NCBI GenBank assembly: GCA_003132665.1
Contig: PKYN01000009.1
Span: forward strand, 1 to 64,000
Direction: 5' to 3'
DNA length: 64,000 nucleotides
Origin: Actinomycetota bacterium
GTDB lineage: Bacteria > Actinomycetota > Thermoleophilia > Gaiellales > Gaiellaceae
Position 1 is the stretch's first letter. Every line of letters starts with the position of its first letter. Below the pieces are notes generated by a model. The model made no database searches and had not been told where the DNA came from. It saw only the letters and a program-made list of their open reading frames with translations. Position numbers and translations under genes: made by a program. Positions 20,491 through 31,923 of this stretch are shown here, one piece after another.

Positions 20491-21525
20491 TCATCGGTCG
20501 CCTGGTCGTGAATTGTAGGTCGCTGAAGCCGCCGGCCCGCTCGATTCTCGCACCACCAGCTCCGTGGGCAGGACGGTCGTCGGCGGCGGCTCGTCCGGGT
20601 GCGCGAGCATGCGCAGAATCGCTTCGGCGGCGGCTGTTCCCAAGCCGATTGCGTCCTGGCGCACCGTGGTCAGGCTCGGCTTGACGGTGGCGGCGAAGGG
20701 GGCGTCGTCGAAACCGGTCACGGCGATATCCTCGGGAACGCGAAGCCCGGCCTCCGCGACCGCGACCATGGCGGCGATCGCCATCATGTCGCTGGCGCAG
20801 GTGATGGCGTCGGGCGGCTCGGGCAACGCGAGCAGGCGCTTAGTGGCTTCGTGACCGCTGCGATGGTAGTAGTCACCTTCCTCGATGTACTCCGGCCGCG
20901 TCGGCAATCCGAGATTGGTCAGCTCGGAGCGATAGCCGAGCAACCTGTCGGGGCCCGGGCGCGTGTTGCTTTGGCCCGTGATATGCGCAATCCGCCGCCG
21001 CCCATTCTCGTACAGGTGCTGAACGACGTTTCCCATCGCTTCGACGTTGGCCGACATCACGTAGCCGGCGCGGACGCCGATCGGATCGTGGTCGATGAAC
21101 GCGGCCGGCACGCCCGACTCCAGAATCGTCTCGACCTGGGGATCTCCCGCGCCGAGGCCCCAGACGATGAGCCCGTCGACGCCTCGCTCAATCGTGCGCT
21201 TAACCGCAACTGCGCGGACCGGAGCGCCCAGCTGCGACGGGGGGGTCGCGCAGAAGAGCAGATCGCATCCTCCAGCCACGAGTCGGTTTCGGATGCCGAG
21301 GAAGGCGCCGCTGAAGAAGGGGTGGTTGATGTCGACGATTTCGAAGTAGGCGGTGACGAGCCCGACGACGAAGTGACCGGCGCCCCGCTCGTGCCCCGCC
21401 TGGTCGGCCATCCCCGTGGCGCGTGCTTCCAACTCCTCCGCGGCGACGGCGCCAGTCTCAAAGGACTGGAAGATCTCGGCAGGGGAAACGAATCCCTCGC
21501 TGGCTTGGCTCGAATCGGCGGTCAT
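20491..21525 (-). CDS. LacI-type effector-domain protein lacking the DNA-binding HTH (copy 1 of 3)
   Basis: First gene of the tandem trio by direction of transcription. Sensor-fold motifs are VGLVTAYFEIVDINHPFFSG, ERGVDGLIVWGLGAG, GRRRIAHITGQSN, DAITCASDMMAIAAM, VPEDIAVTGFDDAPFA and TTVRQDAIGLG. N-terminus: FVSPAEIFQSFETGAVAAEE, with no HTH. ATG 21525 matches the sibling N-termini; GTG 21588 would add 21 residues. The gene is divergent from comEA. Copies are strongly similar over their full length, including the linker helix, so the missing HTH is ancestral to all three rather than a recent truncation. Confidence 0.8.
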   Translation of the reverse strand: MTADSSQASEGFVSPAEIFQSFETGAVAAEELEARATGMADQAGHERGAGHFVVGLVTAYFEIVDINHPFFSGAFLGIRNRLVAGGCDLLFCATPPSQLGAPVRAVAVKRTIERGVDGLIVWGLGAGDPQVETILESGVPAAFIDHDPIGVRAGYVMSANVEAMGNVVQHLYENGRRRIAHITGQSNTRPGPDRLLGYRSELTNLGLPTRPEYIEEGDYYHRSGHEATKRLLALPEPPDAITCASDMMAIAAMVAVAEAGLRVPEDIAVTGFDDAPFAATVKPSLTTVRQDAIGLGTAAAEAILRMLAHPDEPPPTTVLPTELVVRESSGPAASATYNSRPGDR

Positions 21526-21633
21526 TCCAGACAGTAGATCGGCGTTGTTCGGGCGGAGATTAGTCAATCGTTGCGCGTGTTTTGGCACGACGGCGTCGCA
21601 GTCTCGCGACGGTTTGTACGGCAGGATCGAGAC

Positions 21634-22221
21634 ATGAAGCTCCCCGAGATCTCACGTCAGCAGGCGATCGTCATATGCGTGCTGGTTTTGGTTCTGCTCG
21701 TCGGCGCGGGCAAGCTACTCGGAGCGCGTCACCCGGCCGTGCAGAGGCGAGCCCGGGTCAAGCTCGTCGGCGGCGCTACGAGCAGCTCCCGCGCGCAGCT
21801 CTTGGTCGATGTCTCGGGCGCTGTGCGCCGCCCGGGCGTTTACAAGCTGCCGGCCGGTTCGCGCATCAACGATGCCCTCCTGAAGGCCGGGGGAGAGACC
21901 GAGAAGGCCGACCTGACCCTCGTCAACCGGGCCGCTTCGCTGGCCGACGGGCAGCAGGTGCTGGTGCCGGAGAAGGTGACGGCGACCGCCGCCGCGACCG
22001 CTTCGGGCGGGTCAGCGCCGGCCACGACCGCTCCCGTGCGCCTGAACAGCGCAACCCTCGAGCAGCTCGACGAGTTGCCCGGGGTGGGGCCGTCCACCGC
22101 TCAGCGCATCATCGACTACCGCACGGCGAACGGACCTTTCAAATCCGTTGACGAGCTCGATTCGGTGAGCGGTATCGGCCCGGCCAAGCTGGCCGAGTTG
22201 CGCGACCTCGTCGTCCCCTAG
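21634..22221 (+). CDS. comEA: ComEA-type competence DNA-binding protein
   Basis: DNA receptor-like protein anchored in the membrane. It has one N-terminal membrane helix (QQAIVICVLVLVLLVGAGKLL), an SLBB domain (LLVDVSGAVRRPGVYKLPAG) and a serine/alanine linker. A C-terminal helix-hairpin-helix pair follows (LNSATLEQLDELPGVGPSTA and VDELDSVSGIGPAKLAEL). ATG 21634 follows AGGAT at good spacing. It precedes comEC by eight bases, the usual order for the DNA-uptake pair. Pili or comF genes are not seen in this window, so functional competence is not shown. Confidence 0.9.
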   Translation: MKLPEISRQQAIVICVLVLVLLVGAGKLLGARHPAVQRRARVKLVGGATSSSRAQLLVDVSGAVRRPGVYKLPAGSRINDALLKAGGETEKADLTLVNRAASLADGQQVLVPEKVTATAAATASGGSAPATTAPVRLNSATLEQLDELPGVGPSTAQRIIDYRTANGPFKSVDELDSVSGIGPAKLAELRDLVVP

Positions 22222-22229
22222 CGGTCAAC

Positions 22230-24554
22230 TTGTTCGTCACCGACAGCTCGCGGTCATTGCCGCTCCAGCACTGCCTCGTCGCGGCGTTGTGCCTGGGCCT
22301 GGGGTTGGCCAACGCGCAGCGGATAAGCACGTCGGCCGCCGCGATCGGGGCACTCGCGCTGGCGGCGTCGATCGTGCTCTGCCGGCAGCCGCGCCTTCGC
22401 TTCGGCGCGAGCGCGGCCTTGCTACTGCTTTTCGGTCTTTTGCTCGGCTCCCTTAGGCTAGCCTCGCTCGATCGCAGTCCTCTTCTCCCGCACGTCGGCG
22501 AGAGTGCGGAGGTGCACGTCGTCGTGGTCGGGGCGCCGCGCGTCAGCTCTTACGCGATCAGCGCGGTCGGACAGGTTGAGCGCTTCGGTCGCGTACGCCT
22601 CAGGGAGCGTGTCTGGCTCAGCCTGCCGCCCGGCAAGGCGCCGCCGATCGGAGGCGTGCTCGAGCTCGGCGCCAACGTGGAGCTACCGGCGGGGCCGAGC
22701 TCGAGCGGTTTCGACCAGCGAGCCTGGCTCTCCCGCCAAGGTATTCACGTTGTTCTGAAAACGGGCCCCTGGCGCCTCGTCGGTCGCCGCGGCGGCATCG
22801 GCGGTTTCGGCGACCGCCTGCGCGAGCGCCTCGCGCACGATCTCGTGCCCGGGCTGACCGGTGAGCGGCGCGGGCTTGTGCTCGGTTTCGTCCTGGGCGA
22901 GGACGAGGGCTTGTCGGACGGGCTGCGCCAGTCATTCCGGCGCTCGGGGCTGTACCACCTACTCGCGGTATCGGGCCAGAACATCGCCTTTCTCGTGGCC
23001 GGAGTGCTCGGGCTGGCTTGGCTGTGCGGCATCCCCAGGCGGATCGCCGAGGTGCTGGCGCTGGCGACGATCGCCGCCTACGTGCTGGTGGTTGGCTGGC
23101 AGCCCTCCGTGATTAGGGCGGCAGTGGCCGGCGGCTTGGCGTCGCTGGCCTGGCTGGCGGCGCGACCGCGCGACCGCTGGTACTTCCTGCTCCTGGGGGC
23201 GTTCACGTTGCTGGTCTGGAATCCGCGCTCCGTATTCGATCCCGGCTTTCAGCTCTCGTTCGCGGCCGTGATAGCCATTTTCGTGATGGTCAAGCCCCTC
23301 GAGCGCCTGCTCGAGAGAACGCCGCTCCCGGCGACGCTGCGCCCGCTGATCGCGGTCTCCGCCGGCTGCACGCTGATGACGACGCCGGTCATGATCTTTC
23401 AGTTCGGCAAGGTGCCCGTTTACGGGGTGCTGGCGAACGTCGCCGTCGAGCCGGTCGTTCCGCTCGTGCTCTTTCTCGGCATGGCCTGCGTGCTGGTCGC
23501 GCCGCTTGCTCCTCCCGCCGCGCAGGCGCTGGCCTTCCTGAACGGATTGCTCGCCGCCTATATCGCCTTCTGGGCGCGGCTGGTCGGCGCGCTTCCGGGC
23601 GCTCAGGTCGGCCGGGCGCATCTGCTGCGACTCTGTCTGGTCGGCTTCTTTCTCGCGCTCTGGCCCTTCCTGCTCAGGCCGCGACTGCCGCGGCTCGTCG
23701 TGCTCACTCTGACCGCGCTGATCCCGCTTTGGGGCTGGCAGAGCCGGCCGTGCCCGCATCCCTTGCCGGCACCTCCTGACGGGCTTCGCGTCACTTTCCT
23801 CGACGTCGGGGAGGGTGACTCGACGCTGCTTCAGACCAGAGACGGAGCCGTGCTCATCGACGCCGGCCCGCCGGAGGCGGACGTGGCCGGGCAGCTTCGG
23901 CGTCTCGGGGTCGGGCGAATCGATCTGCTCCTGCTGAGTCATCCACACAGGGATCACACCGGGGGGGCGGCCGAAGTACTGCGCAAGCTCGACGTGGAGC
24001 TCGTGCTCGACGCGGGCATTCCGTCGAATGAGAGCGACGAGCGGGCGGCGCTCGTTGAGGCGCGGCGGCGCGGTATTCCCTTGAAGCTCGGTCGAGCCGG
24101 CCAGGAGCTCGAGCTGGGGGATCTGCGTCTGCACGTACTCTCGCCCACGGACGACTCCGCGAATGCCGGCGGCGATGCCAACGAGGCGGCGATCGTGGTT
24201 ATCGCGTCCTACGGCTCGGTCGATCTCCTTCTTCCGGCCGACTCCGAGTCGCCGTTCACGCTCCCGCTCGCGACCAAGCCCGTTGAGGTGTACAAGGTCG
24301 CCCACCACGGCTCCGCCGACGACGGCCTGCCGCAACTGCTCGAGCGCCTGCAGCCCGAGATCGCCGTCATCTCGGTGGGCCGCGACAACGACTACGGCCA
24401 CCCGACACCCTCGACGCTGGCCACGCTGGCCGCGGAGCAGGGGCTGAGGGTCTTCCGCACCGACCAGGACGGGCGCATCGTGCTCGAATCCGACGGCTGC
24501 GCGATCACCGTACGAGCCTTGCATGCTCAGCCCGTATCCTTGCCCTGTGGCTGA
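22230..24554 (+). CDS. comEC: ComEC/Rec2 DNA-uptake channel protein
   Basis: The 774-residue polytopic protein would conduct single-stranded DNA across the membrane. The N-terminal soluble OB-like part (VHVVVVGAPRVSSYAI) is followed by the competence domain with LLAVSGQNIAFLV and PSVIRAAVAGGLASL, then many helices. A C-terminal metallo-beta-lactamase-like domain has LDVGEGDSTLLQTRDGAVLI, the metal motif SHPHRDHTGG and VAHHGSADD. The start is TTG 22230, inferred from frame and family length; no ribosome-binding site is clear. Confidence 0.9.
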   Translation: MFVTDSSRSLPLQHCLVAALCLGLGLANAQRISTSAAAIGALALAASIVLCRQPRLRFGASAALLLLFGLLLGSLRLASLDRSPLLPHVGESAEVHVVVVGAPRVSSYAISAVGQVERFGRVRLRERVWLSLPPGKAPPIGGVLELGANVELPAGPSSSGFDQRAWLSRQGIHVVLKTGPWRLVGRRGGIGGFGDRLRERLAHDLVPGLTGERRGLVLGFVLGEDEGLSDGLRQSFRRSGLYHLLAVSGQNIAFLVAGVLGLAWLCGIPRRIAEVLALATIAAYVLVVGWQPSVIRAAVAGGLASLAWLAARPRDRWYFLLLGAFTLLVWNPRSVFDPGFQLSFAAVIAIFVMVKPLERLLERTPLPATLRPLIAVSAGCTLMTTPVMIFQFGKVPVYGVLANVAVEPVVPLVLFLGMACVLVAPLAPPAAQALAFLNGLLAAYIAFWARLVGALPGAQVGRAHLLRLCLVGFFLALWPFLLRPRLPRLVVLTLTALIPLWGWQSRPCPHPLPAPPDGLRVTFLDVGEGDSTLLQTRDGAVLIDAGPPEADVAGQLRRLGVGRIDLLLLSHPHRDHTGGAAEVLRKLDVELVLDAGIPSNESDERAALVEARRRGIPLKLGRAGQELELGDLRLHVLSPTDDSANAGGDANEAAIVVIASYGSVDLLLPADSESPFTLPLATKPVEVYKVAHHGSADDGLPQLLERLQPEIAVISVGRDNDYGHPTPSTLATLAAEQGLRVFRTDQDGRIVLESDGCAITVRALHAQPVSLPCG

Positions 24555-25512
24555 ACTGAAATCCGCCTACCTGATTTACGGGACCAATCGGCCGCGCGTC
24601 GAAGAGGCGGTGAAGCGCCTGCGCGATCGCTTCGCGCCGGAGGCGGTCGAACGCCTGCGAGCGAGCGAGACGAGCGGGGAGGAGACCGTGGCGGCCTGTA
24701 ACGCCGGCGGTCTCTTCGCCAGCGGCGGAAGGACGGTGATCGTCGAGGGGGTCGAGCGCTGGAAGGCGGCGGACGCCAAGGCGGTCGGCGCCTACCTCGA
24801 CGACCCGACGCCCGACACGATCCTGGCGCTGGTGGCCGACCAGCTTCGTCGCGACTCGGCGCTGGTGAAGGCCGTGGGCAAGCGGGGGCAGATTCTCGCC
24901 TATGACGTCGCCAAGCGCGAGCTGCCCGACTGGGTGCGCTCGCAGCTGCGCGAGCGCCGAGTCGAATCGTCACCCGGTGTGGCCAGAGCCCTGATCGAGC
25001 TGGTCGGAGAGGATATGCACGAGCTGGCCTGCGAGATAGACAAGCTGGCGACCTGGGCCGACGGAGAGAAGATCGGCGAGAAGGAGCTGGAGATGCTGGT
25101 TTGTCCGCGCGGCGACGTGGCGCCGTTCGGGCTCACCGACGCCTGGGGCCGGCGCGACGTCGCCGGGGCGCTGGCCGCCTACGAGCTCCTGCTCGAGCGG
25201 GCAAGCGAGACGCGCTCGTCGCTGCTCGCGCGGCTTGCGGCGCTCGTCGGCTCGCACATCGGTCGCGTCTCGGCCTGCCATCGCTTTGCGCAGCAGGGAC
25301 TCGGAGCCCGCGAGGCCGCGACCCGGCTCGGGATACATCCCTACGCGGCCGAGAAGGCCGTCGCTCAGGCGCGCAACTTCAGCGAGATCGAGTTGCGCCG
25401 GGCGACCGTTCGCCTGGCTGCGCTGGATCTGGCGCTCAAGGGCGGTAGCCGCCTGCCGGCGGAGCTGGAGTTCGAGCGGGCGTTGGTCGACCTGACCAAA
25501 CGGGCCGGCTAG
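24547..25512 (+). CDS. holA: DNA polymerase III delta subunit HolA
   Basis: Clamp-loader subunit that opens the beta clamp. The family pattern is present: YLIYGTNRPRVEEAVKRLR, CNAGGLFASGGRTVIVEGVE, LVADQLRRDSALVKAV, ELVGEDMHELACEIDKLA and a helical collar domain with NFSEIELRRATVRLAALDLA. The GTG 24547 start overlaps comEC by eight bases and has TATCCT exactly six bases upstream, fitting a leaderless promoter inside the comEC end. ATG 24523 is the alternative. The comEA-comEC-holA-rpsT neighbourhood is conserved in many bacteria. Confidence 0.9.
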   Translation: MAELKSAYLIYGTNRPRVEEAVKRLRDRFAPEAVERLRASETSGEETVAACNAGGLFASGGRTVIVEGVERWKAADAKAVGAYLDDPTPDTILALVADQLRRDSALVKAVGKRGQILAYDVAKRELPDWVRSQLRERRVESSPGVARALIELVGEDMHELACEIDKLATWADGEKIGEKELEMLVCPRGDVAPFGLTDAWGRRDVAGALAAYELLLERASETRSSLLARLAALVGSHIGRVSACHRFAQQGLGAREAATRLGIHPYAAEKAVAQARNFSEIELRRATVRLAALDLALKGGSRLPAELEFERALVDLTKRAG

Positions 25513-25513
25513 G

Positions 25514-26314
25514 TCAGCCGAGCTCGGGCTGCCATTCCCAACCGTCGCCCGCGGCGACGACTCGTCCGGCGCCGGAACCGGGGAAGTGACAGGTGAGTAC
25601 GAGCGAGCCGCTCTGGCCGAGCTCCTCCAGCAACTTGCGCCGGCTATCAACGACCTGCTCGGGCCAGACGTCGAAACGTGCGGCCCAGTCGGGCTGCTCG
25701 ACGTTGATCGGGCTGAGCAGCACGTCGCCCGTGTAGATCGCCTCTGCGCCGATCTGGACGGCCATGTGCCCGGGCGAGTGTCCCGGAGTAGGCCGGGAGC
25801 GAATCCCGGGCACGATTTCGCGCTCGCCGTCGAGGAGCGTAAAGCGGTCTTCGAGCGGCAGCAAAGCCTTGCGGAAGTTCTCGGCGTGATCGGGCTCCGG
25901 GTTGTCGCCGGGGAGCCAGTGCTGCCACTCGGAGCGCTGCATCCAGTAGCGGGCGTTGGTGAAGAGCGGGCGCCCGTCGGCACGAACACCGCCCCAGAAG
26001 TGGTCGGCATGGCCGTGCGAGATGATCACCGTGTCGACCGAGTCGGGATCGATCCCCGCTTGCTCGAGAACAGGCTCCAGGCGATACGGCTCTTCCCAGG
26101 TTCCGGCCGGATCGATCAGAACACGATTCGCGCCGGTGTCGACGAGCAGGGCGCGAACCTGGAAGACGAGGCGCTCGGGGTCGAGCTCGTGCCGCTCGAG
26201 CGCCTCGGCGAGCGCGTCGGCCGGAACGTCGCCGAACAGCGCGTCGGCGCTCATCTCGAAGCTGCCGACGTCCAGATACCTGCAGCGGTAGTTGCCCAGT
26301 GCGAAGCTCGTCAT
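25514..26314 (-). CDS. Metallo-beta-lactamase-fold hydrolase
   Basis: Soluble 266-residue MBL-fold protein. It has the metal motif SHGHADHFWGG, a preceding LLVDTGANRVLIDPAG, a downstream TPGHSPGHMAVQ histidine and IYTGDVLLSP aspartate, and the last ligand in LTCHFPGSG. This pattern fits the lactonase/thiolesterase-like branch, but the substrate cannot be named. ATG 26314 is preceded by AAAGGA. It is convergent with holA (one base between stops). Confidence 0.85.
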   Translation of the reverse strand: MTSFALGNYRCRYLDVGSFEMSADALFGDVPADALAEALERHELDPERLVFQVRALLVDTGANRVLIDPAGTWEEPYRLEPVLEQAGIDPDSVDTVIISHGHADHFWGGVRADGRPLFTNARYWMQRSEWQHWLPGDNPEPDHAENFRKALLPLEDRFTLLDGEREIVPGIRSRPTPGHSPGHMAVQIGAEAIYTGDVLLSPINVEQPDWAARFDVWPEQVVDSRRKLLEELGQSGSLVLTCHFPGSGAGRVVAAGDGWEWQPELG

Positions 26315-26375
26315 CGCAAATCCTTTCGCCGAACTCGAGCCCGGCCGAGCCGATCGAGATCGAGAGGAGCGGCTA

Positions 26376-26636
26376 CTACTTGCCGGCGACGAGCTTGGCG
26401 GCCTGCGACTTCTTGCGAGCCGCGGCGTTCTTGTGCATCGCTCCGCGAGCGATGGCCCGGTCGATCCACTGCACGAGCAGCTTGTGCTCGGCCTCGATCT
26501 TGGCGGCCTCGCCCTCGTCTACGGCGGAGCGGAGGCGCCTGGTCAGCGTCTTGACTGTCGAGCGGTAGCGCAGATTCTCGACTCGCTCGCGAGTCGTGAT
26601 CCCAACGCGCTTTTTCTGTTGCTTGATGTTGGCCAT
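26376..26636 (-). CDS. rpsT: 30S ribosomal protein S20
   Basis: 86-residue basic helical protein that binds 16S rRNA. It starts MANIKQQKKRVGITTRERVE and continues with a long arginine/lysine helix pair ending AAARKKSQAAKLVAG. The N-terminus ANIKSQKKR and the RGAMHKNAAARKKS element are hallmarks. Neighbouring holA fits the common holA-rpsT arrangement, although here an MBL hydrolase gene lies between. Confidence 0.95.
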   Translation of the reverse strand: MANIKQQKKRVGITTRERVENLRYRSTVKTLTRRLRSAVDEGEAAKIEAEHKLLVQWIDRAIARGAMHKNAAARKKSQAAKLVAGK

Positions 26637-26751
26637 AGCGTGAAAACGCCCGCTCTGCGGGCGGGAGCGATGGTAGCAGACGCCCGCACGAATGCGCCTG
26701 GTAACCAGAGGATGGACGGCACTGTTACGAGGGTTTTTGTCTATCTCGACG

Positions 26752-27243
26752 CTATGAATTGCCGTTCGGTTGGTGGTGCGGCGCTTCGGTACCGGGCAGG
26801 TGCATCAAGTTCTCGATCTGACGAACGCCCTCCACCTCTCGCGTCTTCTCGATGATCTCGGCGATGATCTCGGGCCGCTCGATCTGGCCGCGAAACGTGA
26901 CGATGCCGTCCACCGCGTCAACGTTCAGCTTGCCCTTCGGGATCTCCTGGAAGCGAAAGACCTCGCTTTCGACCTTGTTCACGAGGGTCACGTCGTCGTA
27001 GCTCTTCGGCCGCTCCGCCAGATGTCGGGTGCGGGCGGCGAACGCTCGCGTCTTGGCCGCTCCGAGATGAGCGACTCGTTCGGCTCGCCGCTCGCCGCGG
27101 CGGGCGAGAGCGATCGGCCGGTCGCGCAGCATCCTGCGCCGGCGCTTCCCGTTACGAGGGTCGAAGAGAAGGCCGAGCGACGCTCCCAGCGCGATCAGCC
27201 CTGCCACCTTTGTCCAGCGTTTCAGTCCGGTCTCGACTCGCAT
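26752..27243 (-). CDS. BON-domain protein with N-terminal membrane segment
   Basis: 163-residue protein. The N-terminus has one hydrophobic stretch (VAGLIALGASLGLLFDP) followed by a very basic region (NGKRRRRMLRDR). The C-terminal half is a BON domain (LVNKVESEVFRFQEIPKGK, VDGIVTFRGQIERPEIIAEI, VEGVRQIENLMHLPG). BON domains bind membranes or ligands in envelope-stress proteins. ATG 27243 has GGAG six bases before it. It is divergent from murJ, with about 110 bp between. Confidence 0.8.
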   Translation of the reverse strand: MRVETGLKRWTKVAGLIALGASLGLLFDPRNGKRRRRMLRDRPIALARRGERRAERVAHLGAAKTRAFAARTRHLAERPKSYDDVTLVNKVESEVFRFQEIPKGKLNVDAVDGIVTFRGQIERPEIIAEIIEKTREVEGVRQIENLMHLPGTEAPHHQPNGNS

Positions 27244-27355
27244 TCTCAGCTCCTCTGTCGATAAGCGAGTTCCCATCGCGGCGGCTGCGAAACATCGCGG
27301 CGTCGCGGGCGAGAAGATCACCGGCCCTAGTGGGCGTCTACCTATACTCGGGCGC

Positions 27356-28987
27356 GTGGACGACCAAGTCGCACCCGGCCAAGGCGCGCAGGAAGCGGCC
27401 GCGACCGAATCCCTCGCCACGCCGGTGCGCGGTCCCAGGCTTGCCAGGTCGACCGCCATCTTTTCCGCGCTGACTGCGGTCTCGCGCGTGCTCGGTCTCG
27501 CTCGCGAGGTCATCGTTCGCGCCCTGTTCGGCGTCGTCGGCCCGATCAACGCCTTCGAGGTCGCGTTTCTCATCCCGAACACCGTTCGGGCGCTCGTGGC
27601 CGATGCCGCCGTCTCCTCCGCTGTGGTGCCCGTGTTCAGCGAGCTGCTCGAAAAAGGAGAGCGCAAGCGTGCGTGGCGGGTCGCATCCAGCCTGTTCTGG
27701 CTCTTTCTGCTCGGCTTGAGCGGCCTGACCGCCCTCTTCATCCTGACGGCGCCCTGGGTGATGGCGCCCTTCGGCTACCAGGGGCACGAGGCGCATCTGG
27801 TCGTCAGCTTCTCGCGCATCCTCTTTCCGATCGTCGCCCTGCTCGGTGTCTCCGGAATCGTCGTCGGCATCCTCAACAGCTACGACCACTTCACGATTCC
27901 GGCTCTGAGTCCGGTCTTCTGGAACCTCGCCATCCTGGCCGGGCTCGGGCTCGGGGTGCCGAACGTGCACTCCGTCGACGCCAAGCTCTACGTCTATGCG
28001 TTCTCGATTCTGATCGGCACGATCATCCAGGTGCTGCTCCCGTTCCCCTGGCTGAGAGGTCGCGACGACCGGCTGCGGGTAGTGATCGACCTGCACGATC
28101 CGGCGGTCAAACGGGTGTTCGTGCTGATGGTGCCGGTTACGCTCGGCCTCGGACTGATCAACTTCAACGCGGTCGTAGATACCTTCATCGGCGCGCGCTT
28201 GATCGACAAGAACCTCGCCCCGAGCGCGCTGACGGCGGCCTTCAGGCTCTACGTCCTGCCGCAGGGCATCTTCTCGGTGGCGGTGGCGACCGTGCTCTTT
28301 CCCAGGCTCTCTCGTCTGGCGACTCGGAAGGACATCGAAGGGTTTCGCGAGACCGTCTCGCTCGGTCTGCGCCAGATCGCCTTCCTGCTCATTCCCGCCA
28401 GCGTGATCTGCGCCGTCCTCGCCGAGCCGATCACACGTCTCGTCTACCAACGCTTCGCCTTCCATTCGAGCCAGACCCCGGTCGTTGCCGCGGCGCTCGC
28501 GGCGTTCGCGGCCGGCTTGACCTTCAACGGCACGATGCTGATGCTCAACAGGGCGTTTTTCAGCCTGCAGTCCAACTGGATACCGACCGCCGTGGCGCTC
28601 GCGAATCTCGGCATCAACGCCGCGCTGGATGTCGCCTTCGCCGGCTTTGGCGTGTGGGGAATCGCACTCTCGACCTCGATCGTGAACATCGCCGGGACGG
28701 TCACGTTGCTCGTGCTGCTGCGGCGGCGGATCGGCTCGGTGGACGAGCGGCGCGTGCTGGGCTCGAGTCTGCGCATCGTCTGCGCTTCGGCTGTGCTCGC
28801 GGCAGTCTCGTTCTCCATCTGGTTCGGCCTCGACCATGCGCTGGGCCGCAGCTTCCCCGCGCAGATCCTGTCGCTCGGCACCGCTCTCGCCGCCGGTCTG
28901 GTCGTTTACCTGGGCGCGTCGCGTCTGCTGCGGGTGCAAGAGCTCGAAGCCCTACTATCGTTGCGAGCCCGATCGCGGCGCGCCTGA
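27356..28987 (+). CDS. murJ: Lipid II flippase MurJ
   Basis: Polytopic MOP-superfamily flippase moving lipid II across the membrane for peptidoglycan synthesis. Family marks include STAIFSALTAVSRVLGLARE, FLIPNTVRALVADAAVSSAV, FPIVALLGVSGIVVGILNSY and FRLYVLPQGIFSVAVATVLF. There are about 14 hydrophobic segments over 543 residues. GTG 27356 lies seven bases after TATACT (27343-27348), consistent with a leaderless mRNA. No serine/threonine-kinase-like C-terminal extension of the mycobacterial type is present. Followed by lepA after 24 bases. Confidence 0.92.
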   Translation: MDDQVAPGQGAQEAAATESLATPVRGPRLARSTAIFSALTAVSRVLGLAREVIVRALFGVVGPINAFEVAFLIPNTVRALVADAAVSSAVVPVFSELLEKGERKRAWRVASSLFWLFLLGLSGLTALFILTAPWVMAPFGYQGHEAHLVVSFSRILFPIVALLGVSGIVVGILNSYDHFTIPALSPVFWNLAILAGLGLGVPNVHSVDAKLYVYAFSILIGTIIQVLLPFPWLRGRDDRLRVVIDLHDPAVKRVFVLMVPVTLGLGLINFNAVVDTFIGARLIDKNLAPSALTAAFRLYVLPQGIFSVAVATVLFPRLSRLATRKDIEGFRETVSLGLRQIAFLLIPASVICAVLAEPITRLVYQRFAFHSSQTPVVAAALAAFAAGLTFNGTMLMLNRAFFSLQSNWIPTAVALANLGINAALDVAFAGFGVWGIALSTSIVNIAGTVTLLVLLRRRIGSVDERRVLGSSLRIVCASAVLAAVSFSIWFGLDHALGRSFPAQILSLGTALAAGLVVYLGASRLLRVQELEALLSLRARSRRA

Positions 28988-29011
28988 TAGCTCGCCGAGG
29001 ACGCGAAACCC

Positions 29012-30795
<1,784 letters not shown>

Positions 30796-30799
<4 letters not shown>

Positions 30800-31923
30800 G
30801 CGGTATCCGTCACCTCTACGTTCACATTCCCTTCTGCGCCTCGCGCTGCGACTACTGCGACTTCGTCTCGCTGACGGGTCGCGCGGATCAGCACTCGCGC
30901 TACGTCGAGGCGCTGCTGGCCGAGCTCGAGCTGGAGCGCGAGCGTCCCACCCCCGAGCTCGAGACGGTCTACCTCGGGGGTGGAACGCCGAGCTATCTCG
31001 AGCCGGAGGCGCTGCGGCGACTGCTCGAAGGATTGCCCGCCGCGGGCGAGCTGAGCGTCGAAGCGAACCCGGAAACCGTGACGACCGGGCTCGCCGAGCT
31101 GCTCGTGGAAGCCGGCGTGAACCGCGTATCGCTCGGTGCACAGAGCTTCCAGCCGCGCCTGCTCGAGGTGCTCGGCCGCCACGCCGGCCCCGACGACATC
31201 CACCGCGCGATCGAAATTCTCAGAGAGGCCGGTGTCGACAACATCTCACTCGATCTCCTCTACGGCATCCCCGGGCAAAGCCGCGACGATCTCGGCGCCG
31301 ACCTGGACCAAGCGCTCGCCCTCGCGCCCGAGCACCTCTCCTGCTACGAGCTGGAAGCGAAGCCGGGCACCCGTTTCGCGCACGCTCACGGCGCCGAATT
31401 GCCCGAGCAGGCCGACGCCGTCGAGGATCATCTCGAACTGGTCGTCGAGCGCCTGACCGCCTCGGGCTACCGCTGGTACGAGACCGCCAACTTCGCTCGT
31501 TTCGAGCCCGAACGCGATCTACGCTCGGTGCACAACCTCGGCTACTGGCGCGGCCACGACTATCTGGGCATCGGCATCGGTGCCGTCTCGACCGCGGGCG
31601 ACCTGCGCTGGCGAAACGCACCTTCTCTCTCCCGCTACCTGCAGGCGCTGGAGACGGGGAAGGAGCCGCCGCGTGAGACCGAGGCGCTGGACGAGGCGAC
31701 GAAGTTGCGCGAGCGCCTGATGCTCGGCCTGCGCCTGGACGAGCCGGTGGCGATCGCGGAGGTGGAACCGGTGCTCGATCGCGGCGCGCTGACTCGGCTC
31801 TCGGATCTTGGGCTGGTCAAGGTCGAGGGGGGACTGATGACGCTCAGTACGCGCGGGCGGATGCTCGGGGGAGCGGTTTGCGCGGAGCTGATCGTGTGGC
31901 CCGACGAGACGCTTGCCGCCTAG
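30796..31923 (+). CDS. hemW: HemW-type radical SAM protein (heme chaperone / coproporphyrinogen oxidase-like)
   Basis: Radical SAM protein of the HemN/HemW group. The N-terminus is [17 protein letters not shown] with the CxxxCxxC cluster motif. It is followed by [46 protein letters not shown] and YETANFAR. The 375-residue length and a start directly before the cluster motif fit HemW rather than full HemN. HemW acts in heme delivery. GTG 30796 overlaps the lepA stop and has GGAGGGAAG in front, so it is coupled to lepA, a widespread pairing. Confidence 0.88.

Noticed and set aside
27338-28939. 533-residue minus-strand ORF opposite murJ
   Set aside because: Antisense frame of a strong membrane-protein gene; highly charged, glutamine/arginine-rich composition typical of GC-rich shadows.
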